64,000 nucleotides of DNA from Rhizophagus clarus (taxonomy: Eukaryota; Glomeromycota; Glomeromycetes; Glomerales; Glomeraceae): contig BLAL01000175.1 of the NCBI GenBank assembly GCA_015698045.1, positions 248,001-312,000 of the forward strand. The letters run 5' to 3'. The translations under genes were made by a program, and so were the position numbers. This document shows, in pieces, positions 1-11,193 of the stretch. Each line of letters starts with the position of its first letter. The first letter of the stretch is position 1. A model generated the notes under the pieces. The model saw only the letters and a program-made list of their open reading frames with translations, ran no database searches and had not been told where the DNA came from.

Positions 1-335
1 TAGTAATCGTTCAATAATTCAGATCAACCGGTCAGGTCAAGCGTCACAAAAATTATTAAACTCGACCTGAGCTTTTAAGTCAGGTCGGGTCACATAATCT
101 GGGTTAACTGTAAATAAATAATTCTACTTGAAAAAATAAAACACATTTAAAAAATTAAATCAAAATCTTTATTATATTTTTGTAAAGTAATACGTGAAAA
201 AAGACCGGCCGGCTAAGTAAAAATGAAACTAATAGAAAATATTGGAGATCTTGTTTAAAGGGAGGAATAAAGCACGAAATGAAATAATATCATGCTTTTT
301 GCGGGCCCCTAAAGCAATATGGTGGTTCCCTCTCA
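1..335. other. AT-rich spacer with a small palindrome
   Basis: No gene is seen. Positions 63-87 hold an 8-bp perfect inverted repeat (CGACCTGA and TCAGGTCG around 9 bases) in a stretch rich in GGTCGGGTC-like words. This resembles the CCGG/GGTT-rich interiors of the MITEs further along, so it may be the end of an element cut by the window edge. Confidence 0.35.
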
Positions 336-1283
336 CTACTCCGCATTATTATCTAAACTACCATTAAATTCTTTACTATCTACCCATCTCATAATTGACA
401 TTACTATTCTAAACTTTGGATCACCCCTGCCATAATAAAAATTTTTTACAGTTTCTTTCCCAATCTTTTCCCCAGTAAGTTGATGAATTTTACGTCTAAC
501 AGTTTCAAACGCATAATCTAAATTTTCCCCTTCTTCCTTATTCGAATCAAAAACTCGCTTAAAATGGTTCCTATTTTCTTCAAGAGATGAATCAGATAAT
601 CGACTAGAAGAACTTTCGCTACTAGAGGAATGGTTGGCCACACTCAGTTGATCAAAATCGACCTGAAGCCTTTGGGTAATTGCATAACTGATAAAGTTGG
701 ATCATTTCATTTCGGAGAGCTTCAATAGAGGTCTTGATCAAAATGAATTCAGATGAAATGTTGCCAAAATCATTATGGCAGGCTTCTTCAATATTATCAA
801 GTCTTGTAATCATATTATTGACAATCGATAAAATTTTCTGCGCATCAGAGACGTAGCCAGCATCACGAGAATTGATTTTAGTAATTTCTCCGGTAAATTT
901 CTTATTAAGTTCATTGTTGTTTCTCACAAGCTCCATAGTGAAAGTAGAATTAACTTCAGAAAGACGTGCGGAAAGTTCATTGGCGATTCTAGTGTTAACT
1001 TGCGCTAATTTTTATAGACATCATTAAGGATTCTTTCGATTTCTGCAGTAATACTTTCATCATGTGCCTTATTTTTTTCAATTTCTGCGGTAAGAATACC
1101 ATTAATTTTAGACATACGTGCAGAAAGCTCATTAGTGATTTTATTATCATGTGTAGGAGGATGATTATTGGTGAATTGTTTTCTGATGACATAAATCAAG
1201 AAACAGGCGCTAAGAAGAATAGAAGCTGTAAAGTCTTCAAAGATATGCCACAAAGCGTTGTTTTGCAAGACGAGTGCAGACAT
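336..1283 (-). pseudogene. Coiled-coil membrane protein gene broken by two frameshifts
   Basis: One gene of about 316 codons can be followed on the minus strand through three frames. The first segment (1283-1005) starts at an ATG, has one hydrophobic helix (LLSACFLIYVI) and then a charged heptad-like helix. It hits a stop at a five-A run. One base further along, the same helix continues in another frame (LAQVNTRIANELSARLSEV) into the 936-652 segment. Near 680-660 the frame changes again, and the third frame runs through a serine-rich linker (HSSSSESSSSR) to a helical C-terminal domain ending at 336. That domain (about 70 residues, TGEKIGKETVKNFYYGRG) recalls a Cro-like helix-turn-helix, but I do not recognise the family with certainty. 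Both breaks are single-base in size and the first lies in a homopolymer, so a sequencing error is as likely as a real lesion. Confidence 0.55.
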
Positions 1284-3352
1284 AATTTCAGAGTGAAGTA
1301 GTAAAAAATATTTTCAGGTATGTTAGATCACAGGTATTTTTTACGATTTATTAGTATGATTTATCGCTAGTGAAGCTAAAGTGAATCTACATCCCTTTTA
1401 TACATCTTATAGTCAGTTCCACGGAAGGATCCCATTAATGCTAGTATAATTAGAGAGAGAACCTGCGTCGAAATACAGGCCTGGAATAATTGTGAAAATG
1501 TTGTCATAGCTTTACCCCTATTTCAGAAAAAAAGAAATGTTAAGATCCTGTCCGGCGTTTTGTACCTATAGACGAAAAAAGTTAGTGCCATTCCAGTATC
1601 CCCATATCCCCACAACATATTTCAAACAATGAATAATAATAATAATATTTTTTTTTTTCGTAAATTCTTGGCCGTGAGGCTTTGTGCAAGAGAAAAGTTT
1701 TTTATTAATAAAAATTTATTGAAATATTCGTTGGATCCCTCTGGGATCACGTATGTACAGTATGTGAATAAGCTACAGTATATTATAAAGTACTATTCTC
1801 TTATTTCATTTTTTTCTAAAAAAAGACCAAAGGAAGAACTAAATATCTGTATAAGAGACGCCGTTTACAAGAAAAATTTGATATATTTTTTTGCTTCGAA
1901 TATATAATAAGGTGGGAGTTCTATTCGTTTGTGGCGCAGCTCGATTCAAAGTTGTTTCATAATGAACATTCCCTTTAATGAGGATCGAAAGTGAAAGGAA
2001 AAAATAGACAGGGTATTTATAAAAAATATCATATAGATCCGCATAATTATTTTTGCACAGTTTATCTAATAAAATATACTGCTTATTCGATATGACCCTT
2101 TTTTTCAGGAGAATAAATTGCGCTAAAAGGAATATCAGATGAGCATGCTAAACTGATATGTTATAAATTTATACAATGGAGTAAATGTATACCTACCGTT
2201 TATTATCTAGATTGGCTGATATGCCCCTTACAAAAAAATCGGAATAAAGAATCTACACTTTTATTCATCATGGATCGAGATCTGTAAAAACAGTAGATGA
2301 CAAATCACCCGTGTTGGATTGCGTACTGCTAATTCCTATCCAAAAACGGATTAATGTATTATTATCCATACACGTAATTTGAATGCGCTAACAAAACTAG
2401 GATAATAAAGACTTACCATTTTTCCGAGAATCCGTAAATCATAGATTCTAATCGCTCTATTTCCATTTTTGATTTTCTTTTTAACGGCTCCCTGTCTTAT
2501 GATCCGCATATAAATCAGGATGTGTTTTTTTATTAGTAATTCAGAACCGCGTAATGAAAAACTTACCAGAACTTTCATCAGTATAGCAACACAAAAATAT
2601 TACTCTTGGCCGGTTATTAATAGATCCTCTAAAACGGTCCACATGATAAATGGCGTAGTTATTTACATGAATGACGTACTTACTGTGCATGATAATATAA
2701 CCTCGGCAAGAATTTCGTACTGCGCATTTCAGGTGATTGATTTCCCACATGACGTCTATTGTTATGTCTCGATAGATGCCTAGGCGAAAACTTGTATAAA
2801 CTGAGTATGAGCTTGTTCCCATTGTTTCATAGCCATGCTATACTTAGACGACTCTCTAGAATACCGACGCATTAGCTCTCCACCAATCAACTTATCGCAA
2901 CAGATGTATTAAACATTTCTAACAGATCGAACCAAGGTAAAATTGCATATCATTCTCCAAGATAATGTGGAAGCATTCACTAGAAGTCAAAAATTTTCTA
3001 TATAATTTGTATTATGTGGTCAGAAAATGATTGGCTTTTAATTGCTAAAGTATACGATTATTGCCAATACTATTATTATAAAAAATCGGGCTCACTTACT
3101 GATAGTAAGACCTTATTCCGCAGTATGATAAATACAATCAACAATGCCATCTTCCTGACTTTTTGAGTTGGGAGGGCTGAGAAGAAGATGGAGGAATGAG
3201 ATGATGAATAATGAAAAACTTATATACATTTCTATTAAGCTTTGATGTAAACTCGTGCAATAAGTAAGCTTTATAAGCTTTCTCTAAGTAAGCTATATTT
3301 TCTTTTTGTTAATTTAAAACTGAAATATTTGCTTTGACAGACAAAACCTTGA
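1284..3352. other. Intergenic, no gene recognised
   Basis: Short open frames occur on both strands (for example 1629-1907 and 2520-2822), but they have low-complexity or overlapping antisense translations and no family resemblance. Some of this sequence may be regulatory for the divergent genes on either side, but no clear element is visible. Confidence 0.4.
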
Positions 3353-3863
3353 AGGTCTACAAATATCCTTCGCGACTGGGCGAAACATGTTCGCAACAAG
3401 TATAAAGACGAACGCGGTTATGGCGACGACGACATTTTTCAGGAACCTCTACTCTTAATAGAATGGGATGAGATCGGGATTTTGCAAAGAACTTTGAATA
3501 ATCCGTAAGACGATAAATTGGCGTTGGTAAATTGTATGTATAAATTTTACATCACGCTATTTGCCGCGCAAAACATTATATAAAGCAGCTATTTGTCGGA
3601 TTTATTCTATTTTTTTTTTTTTTTGATTAGTAATTAGAGCTCAACCTGGATGTTCTCAATTTCCTGAAGATGGAGTCCCATCTGATTGTGCCTTTGCATT
3701 TGATAATCTTCAAAATATGGCCAACGCTCTCGGGATCCTTGCGACCAATGCTTGGTCCAAGCGTATTAACGGTGTTAATGATGTCGGACGTGTGTACTCA
3801 ATCTTAATTCCAAAGAAAGGAAAACTAGATGTCGTTGAGGAATTTTATGTATTCAATGCTTAG
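3353..3863 (+). CDS. Two-exon fragment of an unrecognised protein
   Basis: The GC-richer block 3353-3504 reads as a soluble, charged segment (LRDWAKHVRNKYKDERG, then IEWDEIGILQRTLNNP). It ends at a GTAAGA donor (3505). After a 133-bp intron with a long T-tract, the frame resumes at 3638 past a TAG acceptor as AQPGCSQFPEDGVPSDCAF and ends in DVVEEFYVFNA with a TAG stop at 3861-3863. The phases match: a split Pro codon joins the exons. A TGA lies in frame at 3350-3352, so the 5' end must come from a further upstream exon (an acceptor ending GAAG at 3351-3354 is possible), or the gene is truncated. Base composition and codon use are clearly coding compared with the flanks. I do not recognise the product. 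Confidence 0.5.
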
Positions 3864-4389
3864 ATTGTAATTGTTGAATAAGTCTTTTTTTTTCTAAACA
3901 AATCTACAATATTGCATTATTAGCTAACAATTATTTTATAAATTCATCATGCTAAATAATTCTAAAATAATAATAAATCACAAATTAAACTATTGATTTT
4001 TTCTTCATTGTCCATTGAATTTTCAATGTAAAATATCAACAATTCTCACTTGCATAATCCTTTTCTATTATTCTAATGAATTTTCAAAACTATCTTTACC
4101 AAAGAGAACTTTCCTGAGAGGTAATTTCAGATCTATTGCATTGTTCCGAGGCAAAGAATTAGCAACGTGTAAAAAAATAATGTATCTCTGTTCACCTTTA
4201 TCATTATGATATTTCATTTTTACAGTATTCATATTCAAAGAAATTTTTATTAATACATGCAAAAAATAAATACAAGATTCGGGACGTAGCCTGCGATACA
4301 TAACAAATTTTCTATGCTAATACTCTATCCTATTATTTTTTTTTTACTCGCTTCAATAATTTCTGGGATTCGATCTGGCTATTAAACAC
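3864..4389. other. AT-rich intergenic
   Basis: Space between the 3' ends of two convergent genes. The open frames 4015-4209 (+) and 4068-4301 (-) overlap antisense and have no family features, so nothing else is supported. Confidence 0.4.
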
Positions 4390-5725
4390 TCACTTGATTT
4401 GCCCAAACAAGTCCTTGATAGGCTCCACCAAGTCATCATGGGTCAATATAGCCTTGTTGATTGGTAATGGAGAGGGTGACAACGAACTTAATAACACTTC
4501 CACCTTCCCTTCGCTATTATTATTCTCCGAGTTAGATGAAACTAGTTTAATTATTACCCAATCCACAGCAGTTGATACAATCCCATACATTACATCTTCA
4601 TACATCTTCAGCAGTTGGATCGCATTCTGTGCAATTCTTTGATTGATGTCCTCCTTTTTCGCCTCGGTAATTGTGATAATAATATTCCCTATCTTTATAG
4701 CCCAATCAACAGGACCTTTGCCATGACTTCCTGAGATTTCATACTGAGGATAAACCTTTATTTCACCTTCATATATTGATGCCACACCATAAATGATACA
4801 GGAAATATATTCACAACGGGTAGCCTCGTTGGCGCTAGTGATGTGTTGGGATGTCTTGTGCAATCTTAAAAATTCACCTATAACTTGATTTTGGATATCT
4901 TCTGGTGTATCCTTAACACCTCCAACAAAAGTAGGTAGTTCATTATAATCATCTGCCTTCAAGCCGAAGAGTGATTTCATCTTACCAAATCTCCACGAGG
5001 AGAATGGTTGTTGAGCTGTTATAGAAATACAAGATTAAAGCTATCAGTATCTATTGTGTAAATATCACGAAAAAACATAGTTGCAAAGCGCCCGGTGCTA
5101 ATATTGAACATTACTTACATGTGCCCACGACAATTAGGAGGTCTACTTTGAACCCTTGAGACCAGATTATACATGCCAAATCCTCATCGTTGACCAAATG
5201 AATACATTCCTTTCCGCTCTCACGGTTTATGACGATATGCTCGTCCTCAGTTCTGTCTGGGAAAGTAAAGCCTCATCTTCAAAGCTGATAAGGTTATTTG
5301 CCCACAAGTTACAGCCCACAAGAATTTCTCCGGCTTACGCCCACACGTTGCAGTGCAGTGAACTTCTTTCATTTCAACAGGATGCTGTACGATTATATGT
5401 ATGTGCTCGTCGGCTGGCTGGGAGGTAAAATGTTTGCTAATTTTCGAAAGCGATTTCAACTCTTCACCTCCAAGTTCCTCCTTAATATTAACGTTTATTT
5501 TTGTGTTGACGAGCTTAAGTTTTTCGTTTTCTTCTTCAAGGGAAATGTCGACCTTCCATAACTTGAATTTGTCAGTATTAACGTTAGCGAAGTCATTCTG
5601 TTTCTTCTCCTTGATAGCATCCCTGAGATGCCCAACATTCTTAACTTAGTTAGTATCAATATCAACTGGGAAAGAATTATCGTAAGTCACCTACAACCAA
5701 ACAACTGAGAGTGATAGTTGACATA
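4390..5725 (-). pseudogene. Crinkler (CRN)-type effector gene with broken N-terminal header and intact PD-(D/E)XK nuclease-like C-terminus
   Basis: From an ATG at 5725 the minus strand begins STITLSCLVVGD, the start of a CRN header, and hits a stop four codons later. The header resumes in another frame (YDNSFPVDID), meets an in-frame TAA at about 5646-5648, and continues through NDFANVNTDKFKLWKVDI, the LWKV motif of CRN ubiquitin-like headers. A middle part changes frame again. Exon 1 ends at a GTAAGT donor (5118). A 103-bp intron follows, and exon 2 (5015-4390) joins in phase. It holds an uninterrupted 196-codon domain with GPVDW (D92), TEAKK (E106, K108) and AQNAIQ (Q118), the D-ExK-Q pattern of the PD-(D/E)XK nuclease fold found at CRN C-termini. 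CRN proteins are known as secreted or host-directed effectors, including in mycorrhizal fungi. No signal peptide is visible. The 5' breaks suggest a pseudogene, or sequence errors; the C-terminal half is free of lesions. Confidence 0.75.
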
Positions 5726-5842
5726 GCGCTTTTATAGGGTCAGATAAAATACGTTCCGGAGTGAGATAAGAATAAAGGGCGGTAACGTATGTTTTTATGT
5801 CGTACAGACATTGCATCATTACACGTGACACTTTCTCATGTA

Positions 5843-7175
5843 CACTCCCCGACCAAAAGTCTCCGACCACTTTAAAACCGGAAAAAAATACACCAACTTC
5901 AACATTTAATTTCTTAATGATTTATAAATAAACATTGTAAAAAATTTATATAGTTTTATTCAGAAAAACGTGAATTTTATTAATATCTAGTTGGATTTCC
6001 GTGGCTATCTAATACAGCTTGAACCCTTCTTGGCAAACTTTCAACTAAATTTGTTAAAATTTCGGGTTCAATTTTATTCCATTCCTCCTCCAAGATTACC
6101 ATTAATTCCTCAATATTTTTTGGATGAGGTTTGTGTTCCCGGACTCTCCTTTCCAAAACATCCCACAAATGTTCAATTGGGTTAAGGTCCGGGCTCTGTG
6201 CAGGTCATAGAAATTCTATTATCGAATTATCCTCTTTCCATTGTTTAACCGTTCTTGCTCTATGCACTGGGGCATTGTCATCTTGAAAAATATATTGTGA
6301 ATTGTTTTCTAAACTATTATAGAAGGGTAAAAAAGTGTTTTCTAATATTCCCATATATACAGAAGCATTAATACTACCAGAAACTTGGATTAAAGGACCA
6401 ATTTTATCTTTCGCAAAACACCCCCATACCATAACACCTTGGTTTCCGGATTTTACAGTTGGAATCAAGCAATCCACATCATATTTTTCATGTGGTTTAC
6501 GCCAAACCCAGTGGTGTGCATCATTTTGGAATATCATAAAGCGGGATTCATCACTCCAAATGATAAAATTCCACTCATCATCCCAATCTCTTCTTTCACG
6601 GCACCATTCTAGTCTTTTTTTACGATTTGCTTCAGAAACAAATGGTTTTCTCTTTCCAGCTCGTCCAAAAAAACCCTCAGAGTGTAAAGTACGTTTTATA
6701 GTATTAGAGGATACTGAAATTGATAAAGATTCACTAAATTTTTTTGTCATTTCCTCTAGTGATTGTTGCCGGTCATCCTTAAGTGTTCTTACAAGTTGTC
6801 TAACGTTTCTTTCTGTGAGTTTTAGTGGCCTTCTCGAACGTGAAGAAGCTGTAATTTGTCCTGAATTTTTGTACCTCGTTATAGTATCATGGATAGTGCT
6901 TTTAGGGTGCCCAAGAATTTCCCCAATATTTCGTTCACTATGACCTCCTTTCCAGAGACCAATAATCTCTCCTCGCTCAAACTCAGTAAGTTCACGTCTT
7001 TGGGACATTATAAAAATATATTTTTTTTTTTATTTTCGGATAACTGAAAACAAGAGCTTCATGGGAAAAAAAAATTTTATATATTTATATTTAATGGATT
7101 TGGCGTAAACAAACTTAATAGGTAATGATCGGCAATAAAAAAATCGGGTGGTCGAAGACTTTTGATTGGGGAGTG
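5843..7175 (-). mobile_element. Tc1/mariner transposon, copy 1
   Basis: A 1333-bp element bounded by inverted ends (CACTCCCCGACCAAAAGTCT at the left, its complement with small changes at the right) and flanked by TA duplicated at 5841-5842 and 7176-7177. It carries one transposase frame on the minus strand. It sits about 120 bp upstream of the ATG of the CRN-type gene, in its presumed promoter. It has the same length as copy 2 at 53268-54600, which lies in the opposite orientation. Confidence 0.95.
5980..7008 (-). pseudogene. Tc1/mariner transposase with one TGA stop
   Basis: The frame runs from the ATG at 7008 for 267 codons, meets TGA at 6205-6207 (residue 268, where copy 2 has Trp), and continues in the same frame to a TAA at 5980, 343 codons in all. 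The N-terminus carries the paired helix-turn-helix DNA-binding region (LTEFERGEIIGLWKGG, then STIHDTITRYK). The catalytic core has D153 in IIWSDESRF, D244 in QDDNAPVH and E279 in SPDLNPIEHLW, with 34 residues between the second and third acid (DD34E). The Leu just before the stop also differs from the Pro of copy 2. Everything else looks intact, so only the one nonsense codon appears to disable it. Confidence 0.93.
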
Positions 7176-7250
7176 TACTACTCTGTACCTTTCTTTTTAT
7201 CTCACTTCTAAACAGAAAACTCAGATATATAATAAAGACCAGCACTATTT

Positions 7251-7773
7251 TAGGGATGCCAAAAGTTCGGTTATAACCGGTCATAACCGGTTTTTGGCGG
7301 TTCGGTTTCGGTTCGGTTTTAGTCCAAGACCGACCGGTTAACCGTCGGTTTTATATATAAAAAAACTGATGAAAAACCGATCGGTTAATTGTAAATATTT
7401 TACAACATATCCCGAAAAAAACATCTTTGTTTCAATTGAGAATAACTAAAAAACGTGAATTTTAATATTTAAATTTATAGTACTATCCTTTTTGAAATTA
7501 TGGGGAGAATTTTAATTTTGTGCGATGATCACGTGATTTTTTTATCGCCAAAAAATCTCAAAATCAGCACTATTTTTGTAAGAAAAAATTATGTAAATTT
7601 AAATGTTATTATTAAATAAAGTCACAATTAGCACTTTCTAGTAAAAATTTATTCGGTTTTGCAATCGGTTTTGCGGTTCAGTTTTATCGGTCGGTTTTGC
7701 GGTCGGTTCGGTTTTGGCTGAAAACCGCGGTTTTAAAACCGAAACCGAACCGAACTGACCGTTGGCATCCCTA
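7251..7773. mobile_element. hAT-like MITE with perfect 8-bp target duplication
   Basis: A 523-bp non-coding element with terminal inverted repeats TAGGGATGCCAA and TTGGCATCCCTA, flanked by the direct repeat CACTATTT at 7243-7250 and 7774-7781. An 8-bp duplication with TAGGG-type ends fits the hAT superfamily. The two arms are rich in CGGTT and CCGGTT words and pair with each other; the centre is AT-rich. A piece of the same terminus occurs at 32482. Confidence 0.9.
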
Positions 7774-7781
7774 CACTATTT

Positions 7782-8262
7782 ATCTGTTATTAAATTTCTT
7801 GTCTCATTAAAATATAAAAAAAAAAAATTGATGTTGATAAAGTAAATCTAATTATTATTTTTTAGTTTTCGTTAATACGATCGGATGATTTGTCGTTCAA
7901 TTATCTAAATGAAAATAAAACCAATTGTAATAATATAAATTTATATATAGTAACTACAAAATAAATTTGTTGAGGAAGAATAATAACAGTTACGGAATTA
8001 TTTAAATACAAATTCATATAGAATATATACTATTATGCAAATGTTTTTATACCAATTATATACATATAAAATTCAGCATATTTAGTAGTAATCAGAAGGT
8101 CGGAGAGACATGTGACTTTAACTAAAGCCAATTGCGTATCTGATCAACATCAGTCAATAAAATCGTCGTAAGAAGAGCCGTAGCTCCGAAGAACAGACTC
8201 TGTCGAAAACATCGAGAAGCAAGACGACGACGAAAAAACGCGTTACCGGTTGTTTGTCCGAT
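7782..8262. other. AT-rich spacer between two MITEs
   Basis: No gene or repeat with clear borders is seen here. Confidence 0.4.
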
Positions 8263-9144
8263 TAGTGTTGCAATCCTTCTACCCGCCATCCGTATCCGGG
8301 TCGGATTATCCGGTATCCTTCATTTTCCGGATAAAATTATTGAAAACGGATCGGATGGTCGGATTAGTGACGGATTATCCGGAAACCCGTAATTTTTATC
8401 GAATTATCCTACTATTAACGGATAAACGGATCATCCGTATTACTAAAGATTATTAATCGGTTTATTCAGTAAAGAAATTTAGGTGTCATTCAACTAATAA
8501 ATTTTCTTTTAATAGCTTTGACTTTGATAGGCTTACTAATAAACAAAAAAATAATTTTAGAAAGAAAAGAACAAAGAAAACCCAATTAATAATTGGTTAG
8601 TAATCAGAAAATCATTACATATCCGATCACCACACTTCTATTTTGGTTAAACTAATGTATAATAAATGGAATATGTAATAATTTTTATTTTGTTTTAGGA
8701 TCCTCGTTTGGATTGAAACAATTGAAATGTCGAAGATGGTGGTGTTACTAATTATTAACTTATTAAAATTAAATACATAGAGTAGACTTCAAAGGCCTGA
8801 TACTACGCCCAAATTCAGTGTAATTTATTAATGGGTAGATTTTCTCTTATTTTATCCAATATTATAATTGATAAAAGTTTAATTGAATATAGGAGTTTTG
8901 ATTGATTTAATTATAAAATTTAAACTTTAGTAATAAGATATCAGATATAAAAAATAAAATTTACGATATCCGTGAGATATCCTGTTTATTCTCACCGGAT
9001 TATCTGTCGGATTATCCTCGGGTATCCGCTAGACCGCTAGGGTATCCGGACAATATCAAATCCGCCTTTCCTGGATATTCGTGCCAAACGGATTGAACGG
9101 ATGACAGATGACGGATGATAGGATATTCACGGATTGCAACACTA
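8263..9144. mobile_element. hAT-like MITE, second family, perfect 8-bp target duplication
   Basis: An 882-bp element with ends TAGTGTTGCAATCC and GGATTGCAACACTA, flanked by TGTCCGAT at 8255-8262 and 9145-9152. Both arms are packed with CGGATTATCCGG-like words and the centre is AT-rich. There is no transposase frame; the only open frame (8250-8456) crosses the element border and is a product of the arm repeats. Confidence 0.9.
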
Positions 9145-9529
9145 TGTCCGATAGGAAATTTAAGAAGTTAACAGAGCTCATAAAGATCTTATTGTAGTTT
9201 AGTGATAGTTTAGTTAGTTTACTTTACTATTTCATTCTTTGTTATTACTATTTATAGGGTGTCAGCGCCTTTATTATGGAAGTAAGTATTAGATAATACA
9301 ATATAACTCTATTATAATTATTATCTTTCAATAGCCAAACCTATTTACTCGACCAGCCCCATTGTTATTTATAGGGAGTCAGCGGTGTTGCATATTGTTT
9401 CTGTATCAATATTGCGGTATCTTATTACAGGCGAAATTGTTGGGGCGTACTAACGAACTATTCCAATATATCAATTTGTCCAAAAAAAGAATCAATAAAA
9501 TTACTATAATTTCACGTCGCGATTTTCTA

Positions 9530-10180
9530 CTAACCATTTTGCATTGTTGCATTTACTTTTTCTTTCATCACGTACTGATATTTTGAGAAATATTTTTATA
9601 GAATTTCCGTTATGACTTATTTTTATTTTGTAATTGTTTGTTCGATTAGATTAATGAATTGCTAATTTTTTATCAAACTGGTGGCGCATCATATAATGTA
9701 AATTTTGTCGTTAGCAATTGTTGATACATTTTTTAATTATTCTACATATATACAGTATATTGATATGATGTAGGTTTAATCTATTACGCTCCATATTAAT
9801 GTAACAATATCTAAATAAAAGTGTGATTGTATAACCGATATTTCATGGACCTTCTTAAACTTGAATTTGGCTGAATTGCTTTAATAAGTTCACATTTTTA
9901 GTTCATGATAGACAAGCCATGATTTCACAAATTCGGATTGATAATCCCACAAATGTCCAATGTGTCATTATCTCTCATACTAAGTAGCTTAATTTCTTTT
10001 ATAAGCGATTTCATTTTCATCCACCTATTTTATACCCCAAGTTTTATTTATCCTTCTCTTTTTATTCATTCCTTTACCGTCCATTTACGACTATGATAGA
10101 ATCATTTGTGTAGCTACAGTAGCTAACGATGGTATTTTCCATATCCGAAAATATAGAACTCTATCAAAATCACAAATAAT
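9530..10180 (+). repeat. Direct repeat of about 650 bp, left copy
   Basis: This stretch matches 13957-14615 in the same orientation with many substitutions and indels. Long shared runs include GATTAGATTAATGAAT, AAAAGTGTGATTGTATAAC, AAACTTGAATTTGGCTGA and CATTCCTTTACCGTCCATTT. The copies flank kinase-Sel1 gene A. No coding frame is conserved between them. Confidence 0.8.
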
Positions 10181-11193
10181 TCGCAGCATATCTCAAATTC
10201 TTTGATTATTTTGAACAAGTAATACAGGTTATTAGAGTATTAGATTACAACATCATCCGATAATGAGTACAGCATATATGTTTATATATCATAAAGCCTC
10301 TGAATAAGTGCATATTTTAGTTTATCATAAATAAATAACACCGGTAGGTGAATATAGGACAAAGAGTAAATCAAAAAGGCGTATGTTAACGTGTTCAATG
10401 ATTAATTTCTAGACAATAACTTAACAATTGTTAATCAATCGACTTTTTTCCTATCTTTTTATAACAATCCTCCATCTCTTTTTCGCGATGCACACAATCA
10501 TAATTGTGTCATTTGTGACGGATTGGTAAATGTGTATCAATTAATGAAATAAAAAGTAGATTAGCACCGTCAACCACTGCGCGAGTTATCAAAAACGAAA
10601 GACGAATACTATTGTGTTAATTATTATCGATTGTTAAAATTAAGGGTAATAATTATACAATGCTATTTGTATATACAAAGAATATAAATATAAACCAATA
10701 TAATAAATTTTATATGCATTTACTAATAATAAAACGTTCAACATTCAATCGTCACCTATGTTATATCGACATAAATCGTCTAATCGGCATCAATCGGCAC
10801 ATTAATTATCTCCCGGTATGTATCGTCAGGTATTGTTGTAAGTCGGTACATATTGACGCGAATCAAGAAGTGTCAACTTATTGCGTAGCATGCGCATACT
10901 TCTGTGTCACACTAATCAATCTATAGTCCTTCGCTCCAGACTAATCAGATTGTTAAATTTGTATTAAGTATTAAAATTAGCTATGTGAGAGGACGCAACT
11001 AAATAACTAATAATGAGAATCCAAATTTTTGTAAAAAAAAAAAATGCAGATCTAATTCACATTTTCAAAATATTGCGGCTGATCGACAATTAGTTTTTTG
11101 TACAAGTATAAATATGACACCAATCCATAAATAGAATTTTTTCGGACTTTTCTCCATAAAAACTCTTTCTAAAGTTACAATATAAATAACGAA
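10181..11193. other. 5' flank of kinase-Sel1 gene A
   Basis: AT-rich and without a credible gene. About 10760-10870 contains CGTC, ATCGGC and TCGGTAC words in a GC-richer patch. The open frame at 10660-10926 has no family features. Confidence 0.4.

Noticed and set aside
1629-1907. 92-codon plus-strand frame
   Set aside because: Low-complexity start (Asn and Phe runs) with no recognisable fold or family.
5156-5649. Plus-strand frames overlapping the CRN-type header
   Set aside because: They are antisense to the header, whose LWKV motif and frame are recognisable on the minus strand.
8250-8456. 68-codon frame on the plus strand
   Set aside because: It crosses the border of a MITE and is made of its CGGATTATCCGG words.
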